Source: Conchocele bisecta (taxonomy: Eukaryota > Mollusca > Bivalvia > Lucinida > Thyasiridae). From it: a stretch of DNA of 64,000 nucleotides. A model generated the notes under the pieces. The model made no database searches. It was not told the origin of the DNA and saw only the letters and a program-made list of their open reading frames with translations. The position numbers and the translations under genes are program-made. The stretch spans positions 7,648,036-7,712,035 of the forward strand of contig CM055267.1 in the NCBI GenBank assembly GCA_029237695.1, read 5' to 3'. The stretch's first letter is position 1. Each line of letters begins with the position of its first letter. Shown here piece by piece: positions 18,581-30,244 of the stretch.

Positions 18581-18815
18581 GCATGTTGCTAATTTATATT
18601 GTTCATCGTACTTTTATACTTACCCTAATCGTTTGATTGCCTACCACATCTAACATACTATTTTACTATTATTTTCTTCTTCATCTATATTGCTTGGCCC
18701 TAAAGGATACTCTTTTGTGTTGATGGGCCGTTAAGCACCATTGCATTCCCCGGTTTATCATGGTTGGTAATAGTACTTATATACATGTACACATATAGAA
18801 CATAGACAGTCCACT

Positions 18816-19384
18816 ACTGTCTGTTTCACGAAAGCTGCCCAAATTTTACGGCTATATAGACAATTCAAAAACCATATTTTTTTCGATAATATTAAATTAA
18901 AGGAAAATTTAAGAATGAGCCTTCTTTTTATTTCGTGAAATTTGGTCAAATATTGATTTTATTGCGAAAACAAAATTTCCCCATGTTAAATCCCCATAGA
19001 CATCTTCACTCCGTGAAGATGTCTATGGGGGTTTAACATGGGGAATTTTTTTTGAATTTCAGAAATACTGGACCGATTTTTAAAATTTAACTTTTGTTTT
19101 CTTAGTTAGATCATTTACAAGCTATCTAACTAGGTTTCGGAGTCAATTTCCAAAACTTTTCGTTTTTTGACTCCTCCCACAACTCCTCTACCTTTTTCCC
19201 CCATGTTAAATTCCCATAGACGAATCAATTTATCTTAATAAAATCAATATTTGACCAAATTTCACGAAATAAAAAGAAGGATCATTCTTAAATTTTCCTT
19301 TAATTTAATATTATCGAAAATAATATTGTTTTTCAATTGTTTATATGGTCGTAAAATTTGGGCAGCTTTCGTGAAACAGACAGT
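18816..19384. mobile_element. 570-bp element with about 180-bp inverted ends
   Basis: Left ACTGTCTGTTTCACGAAAGC and right GCTTTCGTGAAACAGACAGT are perfect complements, and pairing continues well inward (AATTTAAGAATGAGCCTTC against GAAGGATCATTCTTAAATT). A second perfect hairpin CATAGACATCTTCAC/GTGAAGATGTCTATG sits at 18997-19030. No open frame of note. Probable foldback-type transposon. Confidence 0.65.
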
Positions 19385-19973
19385 AAGTCTTGTCCTGCTA
19401 TGAAGCGGCTGCCGTTTCCTATATACATTACAAGACTTTAACTGTGTTCTGGTAGTCAGTCATTAGTGACTTGCAAATCGCCGTAATATTCTATGTGACT
19501 CGATCTCTGGGGAGACTTGTATATTAAACACGTTATCTATATTCCCATTCTGCTGTAACTATAAACGCAGTAAGGATGCTAACACGCATGTGCACATTTT
19601 CAACTCCCTTTTGAAAGAAATAGAGGAGATTCATATTGTTGCAACGAATATGATATATGTTCATCGAGTGTTGTGAAATGTCCATATTTCACGAGTGCCG
19701 TTACCACGAGATGAACATATTCATATATATTGCAAAAATATGAATATTCTATTTATTATATACCGCTCCATGGAAATTAGCAGTTTGTTAGAACTGTATA
19801 CGGTAATGAATGTGTATTTGCAGCCTATTTGCAGTCCGGCACTGCAGATGCGCGTTATGAATATAGATAGCGGAAGTAGTCGTATTTTCACGTGAAGTTG
19901 TTTATTTCATTATATAATAAATGGGTATGTTTTCGTTACAGGGTATCCGTCCGTTTTTCACGTTTTTTGTAAG

Positions 19974-20460
19974 AAGGTGGTGGTTGGTTGGGAGCACTAA
20001 TGGGTAATTAAGCGATCGGGATTCATCCTTGCCGGAATTCCGACCGGAGACTTGGTTTTGGCCATCTACGTCTTTGGAATTCTTGAATATGAGAGTTGAA
20101 TGTGGTTATACCCCTTATAAGAGTAATACAATTATTCATAATCCTACATGTATTACTGTTAGGTGAAGGGGTCAAGTGATTTTGGTGTGGTACGGACGTG
20201 TAAAAGTACAAGTTTAAACCGTAGCCTTATGATATGCAGATGCGAAAAATGAAGTTGGATTTTTGTATTTGACTCCCGGGTTATAGATTATGATTTTGGT
20301 GTGGTATGGACCAGGTCAGGTTTCGATGTAAATATTCCGTTCTGTTTGCTTCCCCCCCCCCCCCACCCCCCTCACACACACACACCCATCCAGTTGGTTA
20401 TGTGCGGGATCGAACTCGTTTGCCCGGTCTTAAATGATCAAATCAAGTCTTGTAAGAAGT
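19974..20460 (+). mobile_element. Decayed (CAAA)-class retroposon copy
   Basis: GGTTGGTTGGGAGCACTAAT, GATCGGGATTCATCCTTGCC, GAGAGTTGAATGTGGTTATA and TCAAGTGATTTTGGTGTGGT follow the order in the other copies. It contains a poly-C/(CA)n stretch near 20348-20390 and has lost its clean tail. Confidence 0.55.
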
Positions 20461-20775
20461 AAAACTATTTGGATTGTTTGTATTCGAGGATAAGGAAGAT
20501 TCAGGGAGCATACATACGGTGTCTACTATACTATACTAGTCTGAACATGTCAACCAAACAATGAATAACACCCTCAACCGGACTGTATATAGAAGGAGTC
20601 TCATTTTATACATTATTCGGCGCATTAAAGCCTTTACTAAGACATGACCAGAGAGACTTATACTGAAACACAGTGCCTTTAAAAGACTCTCAGATAGCGT
20701 TTCAGATATGCAGTGTGTTATTTCTTTCGTTTTATTGACTGCCAAAGATATACAACTATCAACTGTATCATCTTA

Positions 20776-21059
20776 TTATCCCGTCAACACGGTGCGTATG
20801 TGCCGTGAAACACGGTGCCGTGAAACATTTCTGATATCCTGTCAAAACGACCTAATCACTGCGTATGAATATGTGCGTTAGCTGGGATTTTTTTTTTGCA
20901 TTTTAAAGCCATTTGTAGGTGTTGACGGGATAAATAAAATAGTAGGTTAGTGCCGTTGAATGGGAAAAATATCTGGCAAGGCTTAGGAAACGGGATGGGC
21001 GAGGCGTTTCCTAAGCCTTGCCAGATATTTTTTCCCATTCACGGCACTAACCTACTATT
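20776..21059. mobile_element. Double-hairpin MITE 'ATCCCGTCAACAC', copy 1
   Basis: An outer pair TTATCCCGTCAACAC/GTGTTGACGGGATAA is followed directly by a second hairpin AATAGTAGGTTAGTGCCGT..ACGGCACTAACCTACTATT around AAACGGGATGGGCGAGGCG. The same two-part arrangement is at 61896-62174. Confidence 0.65.
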
Positions 21060-21420
21060 TCTCTATTTTCATGAATTTTAAAGGAGTTTGTATCATTTCA
21101 ATCATACCATCGCAGACCATGATACCACAAGTAAAATAATCTGATAATGGTTTCCACTGTAACTGTCGGCACAATCTGTGAAACAAAATGTTTATTTATT
21201 GTAACATGATCATGCTATACTGTATCACGTGTAGAACTACATACTATACTTTAAGGACCCGTGTGGCCCCTGATCATCTAATTATTCATGCATAATTGTA
21301 TATTTTGTGAGTGAAAGTAGAAATGCTCAGATGTCTAGCGTTTTGTGTAGTCTGCTGAAATGATATTTATATGATGTTGTCATCCTATATATGTGGGACG
21401 TATTGCACCAACTTTCTCCA

Positions 21421-22500
21421 AGTGGTGAAACTGTCCGATAACATGTACAAACTAAAATGGCGGAGATGGCAACTCCATGCTCTGTATAATATACTCTAAG
21501 AAGAACAGGGTCAGATATACTTTATATAGATATTCAGTCACATGCATGATTCCACTACATTTGAAACAAAAGGTCATATTCTGTATAGTCAGTCCTTAAA
21601 TTACAGTAAAGTTCCCATAGTAAGTCTGTCACCCCTAAGTAACTGGAATGGATCTTGATATGTTAATTTTGCAACCAATTCAACCGTCACAAAATGATTT
21701 TCAAACTACAATGTAGTCCATTTATGAAAAGTGAGCCGGCTCAACTGGATCTACACGTTTTACCAATACCACTATACGGGCCTATGGTGTTGAAAGGGTT
21801 AAGACCACACGTGGTTCTGAAAAAAATGGTCTTATTAGCGAGTCGGTCTTATTATAGGAACTCCCCAAAACTACAAATTTACTAATAAAACCACAGACCA
21901 TAATCTAAGATGGTTGTGGTTTTATATGGTAACTCAACATATGACAGCATAGTCTTTATTTAAGTTGTTGTACGACAGCTGCGGGATGGCTGTTTGTATA
22001 TCTAAGATACATGAGCTATGTTCTGGCAGAGCTCCAGATAAGTTGCGTATTTGCTTAAATACCCAATTAAAATTGCCAAAAACGAAATTGAAATCAGAAG
22101 TACCGAGTATCAAAAAGCAATAACAATTTTGTGGTACCTTTATCATGCTGCAGAAAACAATAAACAGACCACAAATATAGCATATTTGTTCTTATTTTCC
22201 ATGAAAACACATCTTGGTATTTCATTAGAATTGTCTCCAAGGAGACAATTCTAATGAAATGCCAAGACATGTTTTCATTTCGAAGCAAACTATTCAATAA
22301 TTGCTGTCTGTTGATGGGTAAACAGTAGTATGATTCTACTTTACCCAATTCAAATTTTTAAATACCCAATTGCTTCAGAAATGATGGAGTGAAAATACTC
22401 AATTACTAATTCCTTATCTGGAGCCCTGTTCTGGTGTCAAAAATGCTAATATGAAAGCAAGATAGACTATATACAACTCGATAAAAACAATCCATAGACC
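21421..22500 (+). repeat. Segmental duplicate unit, copy 2 (hAT site occupied)
   Basis: Paralogue of 17359-18060, offset about 4062 bp, with the same truncated family B element. Interrupted at 22028-22427 by the hAT-like element, after which similarity resumes (AAAGCAAGATxG). Confidence 0.8.
22028..22427. mobile_element. 400-bp hAT-like MITE with 8-bp target duplication
   Basis: Ends AGAGCTCCAGATAAG and CTTATCTGGAGCCCT are inverted repeats. The flanks GTTCTGGC (22020-22027) and GTTCTGGT (22428-22435) are an 8-bp duplication of a site that reads GTTACGGC, once, in the paralogue near 17955. The inner hairpin TTAGAATTGTCTCCAAGGAG is centred near 22238. Eight-bp duplications and CAGxGCTCC-type ends fit hAT elements. 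No transposase. Confidence 0.8.
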
Positions 22501-23520
22501 ATAATCCAAACAAAAAACCTAGAGACTTTAATTTAAAAGACTACGTGGATAACATAATACATATATGTGATCCACACCCCTTTAACCAAAACATGGAATT
22601 AGGAATATATTTTGAGTGTTATCAGAATTTGACTTATTCCCATGGCGTGTTCCCATTGTGTGAAGACGGCACATTAAAAACAAAAGTTTATCACAGTGCA
22701 GAAATAACTAACAGGCAGTTATCATCTATATTCATATTTTCTGAAATGAAGGTCGTCACATATTCTAAGATGGCCGCCATAGAAAAGTAGCTCATATTCA
22801 TCGAACAACACCTCGGGAACCAACATAATTGTACAGATATTGACAATTGTTTTACGCCCTTGGGAAGGGTTGGGGGATGGGGTGGGAGATTCAAACATAG
22901 ACACCAGATATTAATTTACAAAGTATTGTCGACATGATCCTGGATTGATGCCAATTTTGAGCTGCACCAACGAAATGGCTTCGAGTTCGAGCCCACAAAA
23001 GGTCGTAATTATAGTACCAACTGCAAATGTCTTCTTCGCACGATCCGTGGAGCCGATTTTGGTCACACCCATCTCATTGCTACTCTATGAGATACATTTG
23101 CATATGTTTACAGAATGGAGGTTGCCGCCTATCGCAGATGGCCGCCACAGAAAATATATTCCTCCAACATCTCGTGAACCAACATGCCAATTTACAAAAC
23201 ATGAGCGAAAGTCAGTGCTTTGTTAAAATTGTGGTGTCAAAATTGGCCAGGGTGTCGGATTCGATCAGTTTTCATTTGTGTCCATATTAGATAGCTAAGG
23301 TATCAATGAAACAACTGGTTGATACCGGTGATACGGATGATGAGGCGGACACTGGGCCCGTCACAATATGAGCTGTTTATCTTATGCAATGTTAGCTTCA
23401 ACAGTACACGACCATTGGACATATTTTGTGTTTATACATGTACTAATAAATAGAGGTATGCAGCACATCACAGCATTATACAAAGTCTATTTCAGCCACA
23501 CTCATTTCGTCACCAATAAC
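22500..23520. other. No recognisable gene; two related ATGGCCGCC segments
   Basis: Open frames of 81-93 residues (22545-22790, 22945-23226) have no family features I recognise. Segments near 22770-22830 and 23125-23190 resemble each other (AGATGGCCGCCAxAGAAAAx, then CTCGxGAACCAACAT), so a diverged repeat is likely. Confidence 0.3.
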
Positions 23521-23526
23521 TGTTGT

Positions 23527-23776
23527 TTAACCCTTTCACCCCTAAATAACAGGACTGGATTTTGTTGAAATGTTAATTTTGCAACGAATCCAATCGTCAC
23601 AAAATGATTTTCAGACTAGTTCATTTATGAAAAGGGGGTGTTTTTGGTCTCAAAAATATGAAAATTACTTGCAAAAAGTGCAGATCCAGATGAGCCGGCT
23701 CGTCACGAGCCGGCTCATCTGGATCTACACGTTTTGCTAATACCACTATACAGGCCTGTGGGGTTGAAAGGGTTAA
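23527..23776 (+). mobile_element. Family B TTAA element, complete
   Basis: 250 bp, TTAACCCTTTCACCCCTAAA to GGTTGAAAGGGTTAA. The 75 bp after it match those after the copy at 13221-13466, so the pair arose by segmental duplication or the true element is longer. Confidence 0.7.
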
Positions 23777-23866
23777 TGTGTCACCATGGTCACCTCTGTC
23801 TACAGCGCAGCATTCTAGCTACCGTATTGTTGTATGTTATGAATAGATTATGTCATTATTTACTTG

Positions 23867-23931
23867 CAAAACGTTCAGGATCTACACATGTTGCCAATAC
23901 TACTATACAGGCCTGTGGTGTTGAAAGGGTT
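23867..23931 (+). mobile_element. Family B right-end fragment
   Basis: GATCTACACATGTTGCCAAT through GTGTTGAAAGGGTTAG. Confidence 0.5.
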
Positions 23932-24260
23932 AGACTTAAAAAGTAACTTTGCTCGTAGGCATGTCCTACACGTCCGAATATTCTTTCTTACATTTTTCAA
24001 CAGTATATGGGAGACGGTTCCGAATAGCCTGGTATTATTATAAAGGCTTCCCCTGCCGATTACAAAGATTACAATTAAAACATTGAACAGACTGTAACGT
24101 ATGATGTAACCTGCCAAGGTAGCGGGTAGACACGGACCGGGGAGAACAATCCGCGTGATGAGGGGGCATTAGTCTGTTTATGGGGTTTAAAGGAGCACTT
24201 GTCACGTGTACTGCACCCCGCAATTTACGTTTCTTCCACTTGACATCAGTTTCCTTTTCA

Positions 24261-24388
24261 TGACCCGGCCAGGTCAGACTGTAGGCATCTCACGTTACGG
24301 GCCACTCAGTTCAACCACGAACGCGGGCGGGCTGTGGAAAATACGCACCTCCCGGCTAAATACGCAGCTCCTGGTGGGGTTTGTCGCC
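24261..24388. repeat. Inverted repeat pair, left member
   Basis: CGTTACGGGCCACTCAGTTC through TTGTCGCCAGTAC occurs in reverse complement at 26366-26492. The shared frame reads RYGPLSSTTNAG and WKIRTSRLNTQL in both copies. Unknown element. Confidence 0.6.
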
Positions 24389-24394
24389 AGTACA

Positions 24395-24624
24395 GGGGGC
24401 CGTTTCACTAAACTTCGTACTACTAAAATATTCGTAAGTGCAAATTTAGGATCGTCTGGAAATTTCAATTGATTGATTTACATTTATTGAGCATAGCCTA
24501 TGCTCAATAAATATAAATCCAATAATTGTTTACAAGAAAACGTCGTTAATGTGACATTTACAGACTATCATAACATTGCACTTACGAACAGTTTAGTCGT
24601 AAGAAATTTAGTGAAACGGCCCCC
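24395..24624. mobile_element. Family A palindrome
   Basis: GGGGGCCGTTTCACTAAACT to AGTGAAACGGCCCCCAG, with the central TTGAGCATAGCCTATGCTCA hairpin. Confidence 0.75.
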
Positions 24625-24683
24625 AGATGGACATCTACGTAGCTGGCACAGGCTCTAACTTGTATGTGGGAAGCCAAATGTAC

Positions 24684-25085
24684 AATAATTCCAGCACAAA
24701 AATATTTACACAATTCCCTAACATTTGATTGGCCCATAGGAAGTCTCTGTCCAAAATTTATATCCCAGTAAACTCCCACGCCGAACTACTTTCCGAAACA
24801 CATTTTCTTGATGAATTTATTTAAAATGCTGGAATTATAAGGAATGAATGGCATTTTTGTGGAATTTATCGGGGATATAAACTTGGAAAAGTCGCGGGAA
24901 TACTGGACGAGGCCTACAAAAATTACAATTTTCGAAAAAAAATCAAAAATATATATATATTTTGTTTTGATTTCTTTTCGAAAAATGTATTTTTTTATCG
25001 CTTCGTCCAGTATTCCCGCGACTTTTCCAAGTTTATACCCCGATAAATTCCACAAAAAGGCCATTCATTCCTATAATAATTCCCC
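24684..25085. mobile_element. Foldback MITE 'GGAATGAATGG', copy 1
   Basis: Contains GGAATTTATCGGGGATATAA with CTTGGAAAAGTCGCGGGAAT and the full complement further right. Left flank AATAATTCCAGCACAAAAAT recurs inverted at 50985-51004. The 154- and 92-aa frames here come from the palindrome. Confidence 0.65.
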
Positions 25086-25402
25086 AAACCCGGGTTTGAT
25101 GAATTATTGTATTTTGTTTGTCATACATATATCTGCTGGCGTATTTCCCGGTATTGAAATGGCGATCAGAGTACGCCCAAATCTCACATCACCACATGTC
25201 GGTTTGGAACCACGCTGGCCGCAAGACACGTCAGATATGTTTGATATTACGCACTATAAATTCGCATACGTATTAGTGGAGTTACATAGATGTAACATAT
25301 ACACGTAGTGGTCAACTGCACGGGCACCCATGTCGCCCACGTATTCGACTGGAAATCGTGTCCGTGCCCGTGGCCGACATACACAGGTACACATGTACAC
25401 CT

Positions 25403-25621
25403 GGGGGCCGTTTCACTTAAACTTCGTACGACTGAAATGTTCCTAAGTGCCAAATTATGATGAATTTCACATTAGCAATGTTTTCTTGTAAACAATTATT
25501 CGATATACATGTATTGAGCATATACAGCCTATGTTCAATAAATGTAAATTCATCTATTAAAATTTCCAGACGATCACAAATTTGCACTTACGAGCATTTT
25601 AGTCGTACAGTGAAACTGGTC
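25403..25621. mobile_element. Family A palindrome, right end clipped
   Basis: GGGGGCCGTTTCACTTAAAC start; the ATTGAGCATATACAGCCTAT centre is weaker, and the right end stops at GTACAGTGAAACTGGTCC. Confidence 0.65.
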
Positions 25622-25803
25622 CTTGGACCCGTCCTTATGAACGTTCTGAGCATGTTCTTCAAATTCGTACTCGAAATCACATATAGTTTGCTTAGCCGAG
25701 ACTGAGCTCAGCCTCGACCAATCAACCTCCTGATATCGAGCAGGAGAACGATGTATGTGGTGCTTATAAAGCGTTATACATCAGTATCTTCATCGTCTCC
25801 AGC

Positions 25804-26043
25804 GGACCGTTTCACTAAAATGTGTACCAAATAAATATTCGTAAGTTCAAATTTAGGATCGTCTGGAAATTTCAATTGATGGATTTACATTTATTGAGCA
25901 TAGGCTGCATTTGCAGCCTATGCTTAATAAATGTAAATCCAATAATTGTTTACAAGAAAAATTGTTAATGTGAAATTTACAGACTCCCATAACGTTGCAT
26001 TTATGAAGGTTTTAGTCGTACGAAGTTTAGTGAAACGGCCCCC
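25804..26043. mobile_element. Family A palindrome
   Basis: GGACCGTTTCACTAAAATG to AGTTTAGTGAAACGGCCCCC, with GAGCATAGGCTGCATTTGCA at the centre. Confidence 0.72.
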
Positions 26044-26365
26044 AGATCTTCATACTAGTACTGGTATAGCCCCGAATTTCCCGTAGCCAACGTTAATTGC
26101 GGCGAGTAACGGGAACCGTATAACGTGTTATTATCTAACTTTATGTACTGTATAATTTTAACTAAACCTCTTCCGCAATTAACATTCAATTGTACATTGT
26201 TGTGTTGCAACTGTTCCACCCCTGGACGCCACTGTATCACCATAACCCGGCCGTGCCAATAGACACGTGATTGTGTTTTTGCGACCAGGTAACCCGGGTT
26301 TGAGGAATTATTGTGCATTCGGCTTGCCATATAAAAGACAGAGCCTGACCCAGCTACGTGGATGT

Positions 26366-26492
26366 ACCTCTGTACTGGCGATAAACCCCAACTCGAGCTG
26401 CGTGTTTAGCCGGGAGGTGCGTATTTTCCACGGCCTGCCCGCGTTGGTCGTTGAACTGAGTGGCCCGTAACGTGACCTGACCTGGCCGGCAA
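26366..26492. repeat. Inverted repeat pair, right member
   Basis: Reverse-complement match to 24261-24388. The sequence just left of it (GTAACCCGGGTTTGAGGAAT) also resembles 25088-25110, so the original element is larger than the paired block. Confidence 0.6.
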
Positions 26493-26562
26493 ACATACTG
26501 CACTGTTCGCAATTCATCAATGTACCACCGTCATGCTTTAAACAAGCAATATATATCGTTAT

Positions 26563-26871
26563 CAGTAGCCTATTTCATCAACATTGCAAAGTATACTTTA
26601 GTAGCAAAGTATACTTTGAGGGAGAAATTTTCAATTTTATGATAAATTTATTATTTTTTTATTATACTGAATTTATTACATTATCACAGCCAATTTGACT
26701 GTGATAATGTAATAAATTCAGTATAATAATTCTGCATACTTTTAATCATGAAATATATGCATCTGTTAGTTCTATATGAAATAATGCATTTCAGGAAAAA
26801 TAAATGATTTCTCCCTCAAAGTATACTTTGCTAGTAAAGTATACTTTGCAATGTTGATGAAATAGGCTGCA
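26563..26871. mobile_element. Family E GCAAAGTATACTTT element, nested in family F
   Basis: Ends CAGTAGCCTATTTCATCAAC and GTTGATGAAATAGGCTG; doubled GCAAAGTATACTTT blocks inside both ends; central ATTATCACAGCC/GACTGTGATAAT hairpin. To its left, GTCATGCTTTAAACAAGCAA and ATCGTTATC are family F sequence, which resumes after it. Confidence 0.7.
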
Positions 26872-27235
26872 GGTTCACAAATCGCATACGCACCATTTCT
26901 CCCATTACACACACATTTCTATGCGTCCTGAAGCTCACTAGCACATGACACCGAGGATCGAACTTGTTCGCCGGGTGATGGAAGTATTGGACCCCCCGAC
27001 TGACCGCCGAGCGTGGGCGTGCATGCTGATCTAAGTCTGTGGAGGTCACAACCGTCGTGGTCAGTCCTTCGCCTAAGCTGCAAGCTATGAATTCCTCAAC
27101 AACATTACATATGCCCGCATGTCCTATACCTCTATATTCATACATAAAGCTGCGTGCATCATGAAAGTTGTACAATTCGTGTCCGCATTAAAGGGCATTT
27201 CCATCCCATCGCGTAACGAAAATGTGATATAGGGA

Positions 27236-27440
27236 TGCAAAAGTCGTCCGTCCGTCCGTCACGTTTATCATTCTGTTATACGTTCATCAGCGTATGATCG
27301 ATTGGCTTCACACTTCACGTACATGTTTATTACCATCCACATTTTCATTCCCCACCCCACCCATGCTCCCCAGTGACCAACGGTCAATGTCAAATAACTT
27401 TGCTATTTCATATGCATTAGATGTGCGTGCGGGTGTACAT
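27236..27440 (+). repeat. Short (GTCC)n-led repeat related to 13905-14045
   Basis: TCCGTCCGTCCGTCACG, then GATCGATTGGCTTCACACTT and CAATGTCAAATAACTTTGC, the same order of blocks as in the intron and 14 kb copies. 27440-27928 shows nothing I can name. Confidence 0.4.
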
Positions 27441-27928
27441 GCTCATGTGACTTGTTTAATGTTAAAATTGTTAAAATTCCAACTCACATTTATAGCATGA
27501 AACATAATATTTGGATTAAGTTTGTCACCTGTGTTTTGTATTTCATTTTATTCTACTTTAAACATTGATTTACAGAAGACAATGATTGTCTATGCGACCT
27601 GAATGTTGATGAATATCATCAGCCGATTTTCATAAGACGACACATCTACTCGTTCAACAATTGATAACAAAGAATGGAAGATCTGAGCAATTTAATTAAT
27701 ACTATTATATTAATGCTGTATTATGTAGCACAATATTAAAATTGGTAGGCCATCTTGATTTTTTTAGTTTATATGCGATCACCAAAATTCAAAACTATAT
27801 ATTAGTAGTATAACAAATGCACCAGACATAAGGTTATATACGCAATTGTCGGTCCATAAACTACGCTTGTTTTCAGAGTGGGATATGGATATATATTACG
27901 AAGCCCCGCAGGGGACATGGATTTTTTT

Positions 27929-28146
27929 AATTAATTCGTTCCCACGAAATAACAATTCGTTCCTTCAATTTAACAATTCGTTCCCTCGAATTAACAATTC
28001 GTTCCGACGATATAACAATTCGTTCCCACGAATTAACAATTCGTTCCAGTGGGAACGAATTGTTAATTCGTGGGAACGAATTATTAAATTGAGGGAACGA
28101 ATTGTTAATTCGTGGGAACGAATTGTTATTTCGTGGGAACGAAACG
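27929..28146. repeat. 21-bp tandem repeat arranged as an inverted pair
   Basis: Five units of AATTCGTTCCCACGAAATAA type run rightwards to 28047, then, after AGT, the array continues as its reverse complement (GGGAACGAATTGTTAATTCG) to about 28146. The period of 21 keeps a frame open (NNSFPRI repeats). This is a strong foldback. Confidence 0.85.
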
Positions 28147-28818
28147 AAATAATAAAAAAAAATTCTACTTTCGTAATATATGGCTTAGTTGAGGGGATAA
28201 TCATATAAATAATCGATGGCCTCAACACTCCACGGAGACCATACAAAGACATTCGCATTAGACGCACTGGACTGGAACAAATAGACTTTGTGTTTTTGCT
28301 TATGGGAAATAAAGACGCTCGTCTGGCCGTTCTAATTGAGCCGACCGGAAATCAGGAAACGGATAAATGGAGACGGATAGCCGCAGCGAGGTGTCGTTTG
28401 TAAAATCTCATCATCTTTCGCGGGAATCAGAAAATTAATAGCGTAGTCATGTTAGAAGAGAAACCGCCAAAACATATGTGACAAGTGCTCCCATAAACAT
28501 GGTAGAAGATAGCCCTGTCAAATATGTCGTCTGCGGTTCTACAAGTCGGGGTGATTTAGATTTGTTCCATCCCATGGAATTGATTGGTATGGGAGGCCAG
28601 ACAAAATATATTAAAACGATACTCTAGTTGTTGTCTTTCGTATTTCATTGTTATCATAACAATATCCTGTTCTGTTGTGGAAACTGTCGCCCGCCGACGG
28701 ACCGGGACTACTTTCTAGCGTATTAATCGGCGGAGTAATCAAGAAGAATTCCTCTTGGACTAACCGATACCTTCCCGACTGTTCGACCGCCAGGACAAAC
28801 ATAATTATATCGTATAAT

Positions 28819-28892
28819 ATAATATGAAACACGCCATGTGATTTTGTACATAAGAACATGTGCGAGTATCTCATGAAAAATATTTACAAAAT
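28819..28892. repeat. Half copy of the 50.3 kb palindrome
   Basis: AATATGAAACACGCCATGTG and AAAAATATTTACAAAATTTA match the left arm of the palindromic element at 50303-50569; the right arm is absent. Confidence 0.45.
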
Positions 28893-28958
28893 TTAAGACA
28901 TGTATGTGGCATCTAGAAAATTCGGATTGCCATATTCCTAAGACACCTTCGATACCAT

Positions 28959-29195
28959 GGGCCCATTTCAGTAAACTTCGTATGACTAAAATGTTCGTAA
29001 GTGCAACATTATGATAGTCTGTAAATTCCACATCAACGTTTTTGTGTGAACAATTATTGGATTTACATTTATTGAGCATAATCTGCATATGCAGCCTATA
29101 CTCAATACATGTAAATCCATCAATTAAAATTTCCCGACGATCCTAAATTTTCACTTACGAACATTTTAGTCGGACAAAGAAAATGAAACGGGCCC
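28959..29195. mobile_element. Family A palindrome
   Basis: GGGCCCATTTCAGTAAACTT to ATGAAACGGGCCC, with TTGAGCATAATCTGCATATG at the centre. Confidence 0.7.
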
Positions 29196-29468
29196 TATAT
29201 TCCGAACACGCCCGAGGGGTCGATGGGGCGTTTTATATAACGGGGTTTATGTTGTGACATGATCATGGTCGTGCATTGTGACGGAGCTGCATGGATTTGT
29301 CACACATTGGTTTCATTATACCTCTCAGAATTGAGTTTTATGGCAATTGACGCTTTTGAAATTTAATGGTCACCCAGGCCGCCGACAAACAACAATAAAC
29401 CCCCGTCATAAAGAATGTACATGGGCGAAACTCATTGCCCTCCTCGGAGTCCATGTCGTTGATGTTGC

Positions 29469-29665
29469 TGATATATGTGGCTGTGACTGGAGAAACAGGG
29501 CTTATGGGAGTTGTGACCAGTGTAACTCCTGAACAAATAGCACACTTTTTTAACCTGATAATGATCTATATTTCTTGTTAGTAGCACGGTCGGTGTTTTA
29601 TTGAAGTAATGGCGAACGATGCAGATCCTGATCAGACTGTGCGGATGCTGATTCACAGGAACATA
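29469..29665. mobile_element. Family F element, partial
   Basis: TATGTGGCTGTGACTGGAGA, AAATAGCACACTTTTTTAAC and GATCCTGATCAGACTGTGCG; right end lost. Confidence 0.6.
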
Positions 29666-29837
29666 GTAGATACATTTTGGATAGTTGACCCATGCCCCAT
29701 ACATCCCCCAGATCGGTGATTACTAATGTAGAGCTTCTCTTTTATACAACATATATCATAACGCTAATTCTGGTTTTATATGCACGGGTACTGCTGTTTT
29801 TGTTACTTCCGTTATAGCAATTTTGATAGCAATATCC

Positions 29838-29901
29838 CGCAATTGAAGGGGTCATTGGAAGAAGGGGCTTAGCGCCCCTTCTTCCAATAACCCTTTCAAT
29901 T
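29838..29901. repeat. Hairpin with 29-bp arms
   Basis: CAATTGAAGGGGTCATTGGA pairs with TCCAATAACCCTTTCAATTG; the inner GAAGAAGGGGC/GCCCCTTCTTC is perfect, with a TTA loop. Confidence 0.6.
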
Positions 29902-30244
29902 GTTCTATATGTATGTATATTTTCTGACTGGAGACGAAGGCATTCTGTCCCGTGCAGACATATCCAGCGTTCCGGTAGGTGGCGCTAGAGACAAATGAGA
30001 GACAGTTGCGTGTGGAAACGCTATATATTCAGGGAGAAATTAATTGTGTTGTACTGAATTAATTTTTCACTGAATCCTAACATCCAGATAACCTCCGGTC
30101 TTATTCGAGTCACTTGCCAAGGATTGTAATGTTATGAAATTTGAAACGAAATCTATTTGCGAATCTGTCAAAATATTGTGATAGGGGACCGGACGATGGA
30201 AGCAGGAATCAATATAGCAAATTGCTGGCGGCTGTTTGTGTCTT

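Noticed and set aside
22945..23290. Two overlapping plus-strand frames (93 and 87 aa)
   Set aside because: Low-information sequence, overlapping frames, and similarity to a nearby repeat segment; no recognised domain.
24844..25308. 154-codon frame as a gene
   Set aside because: Runs through both arms of a foldback MITE.
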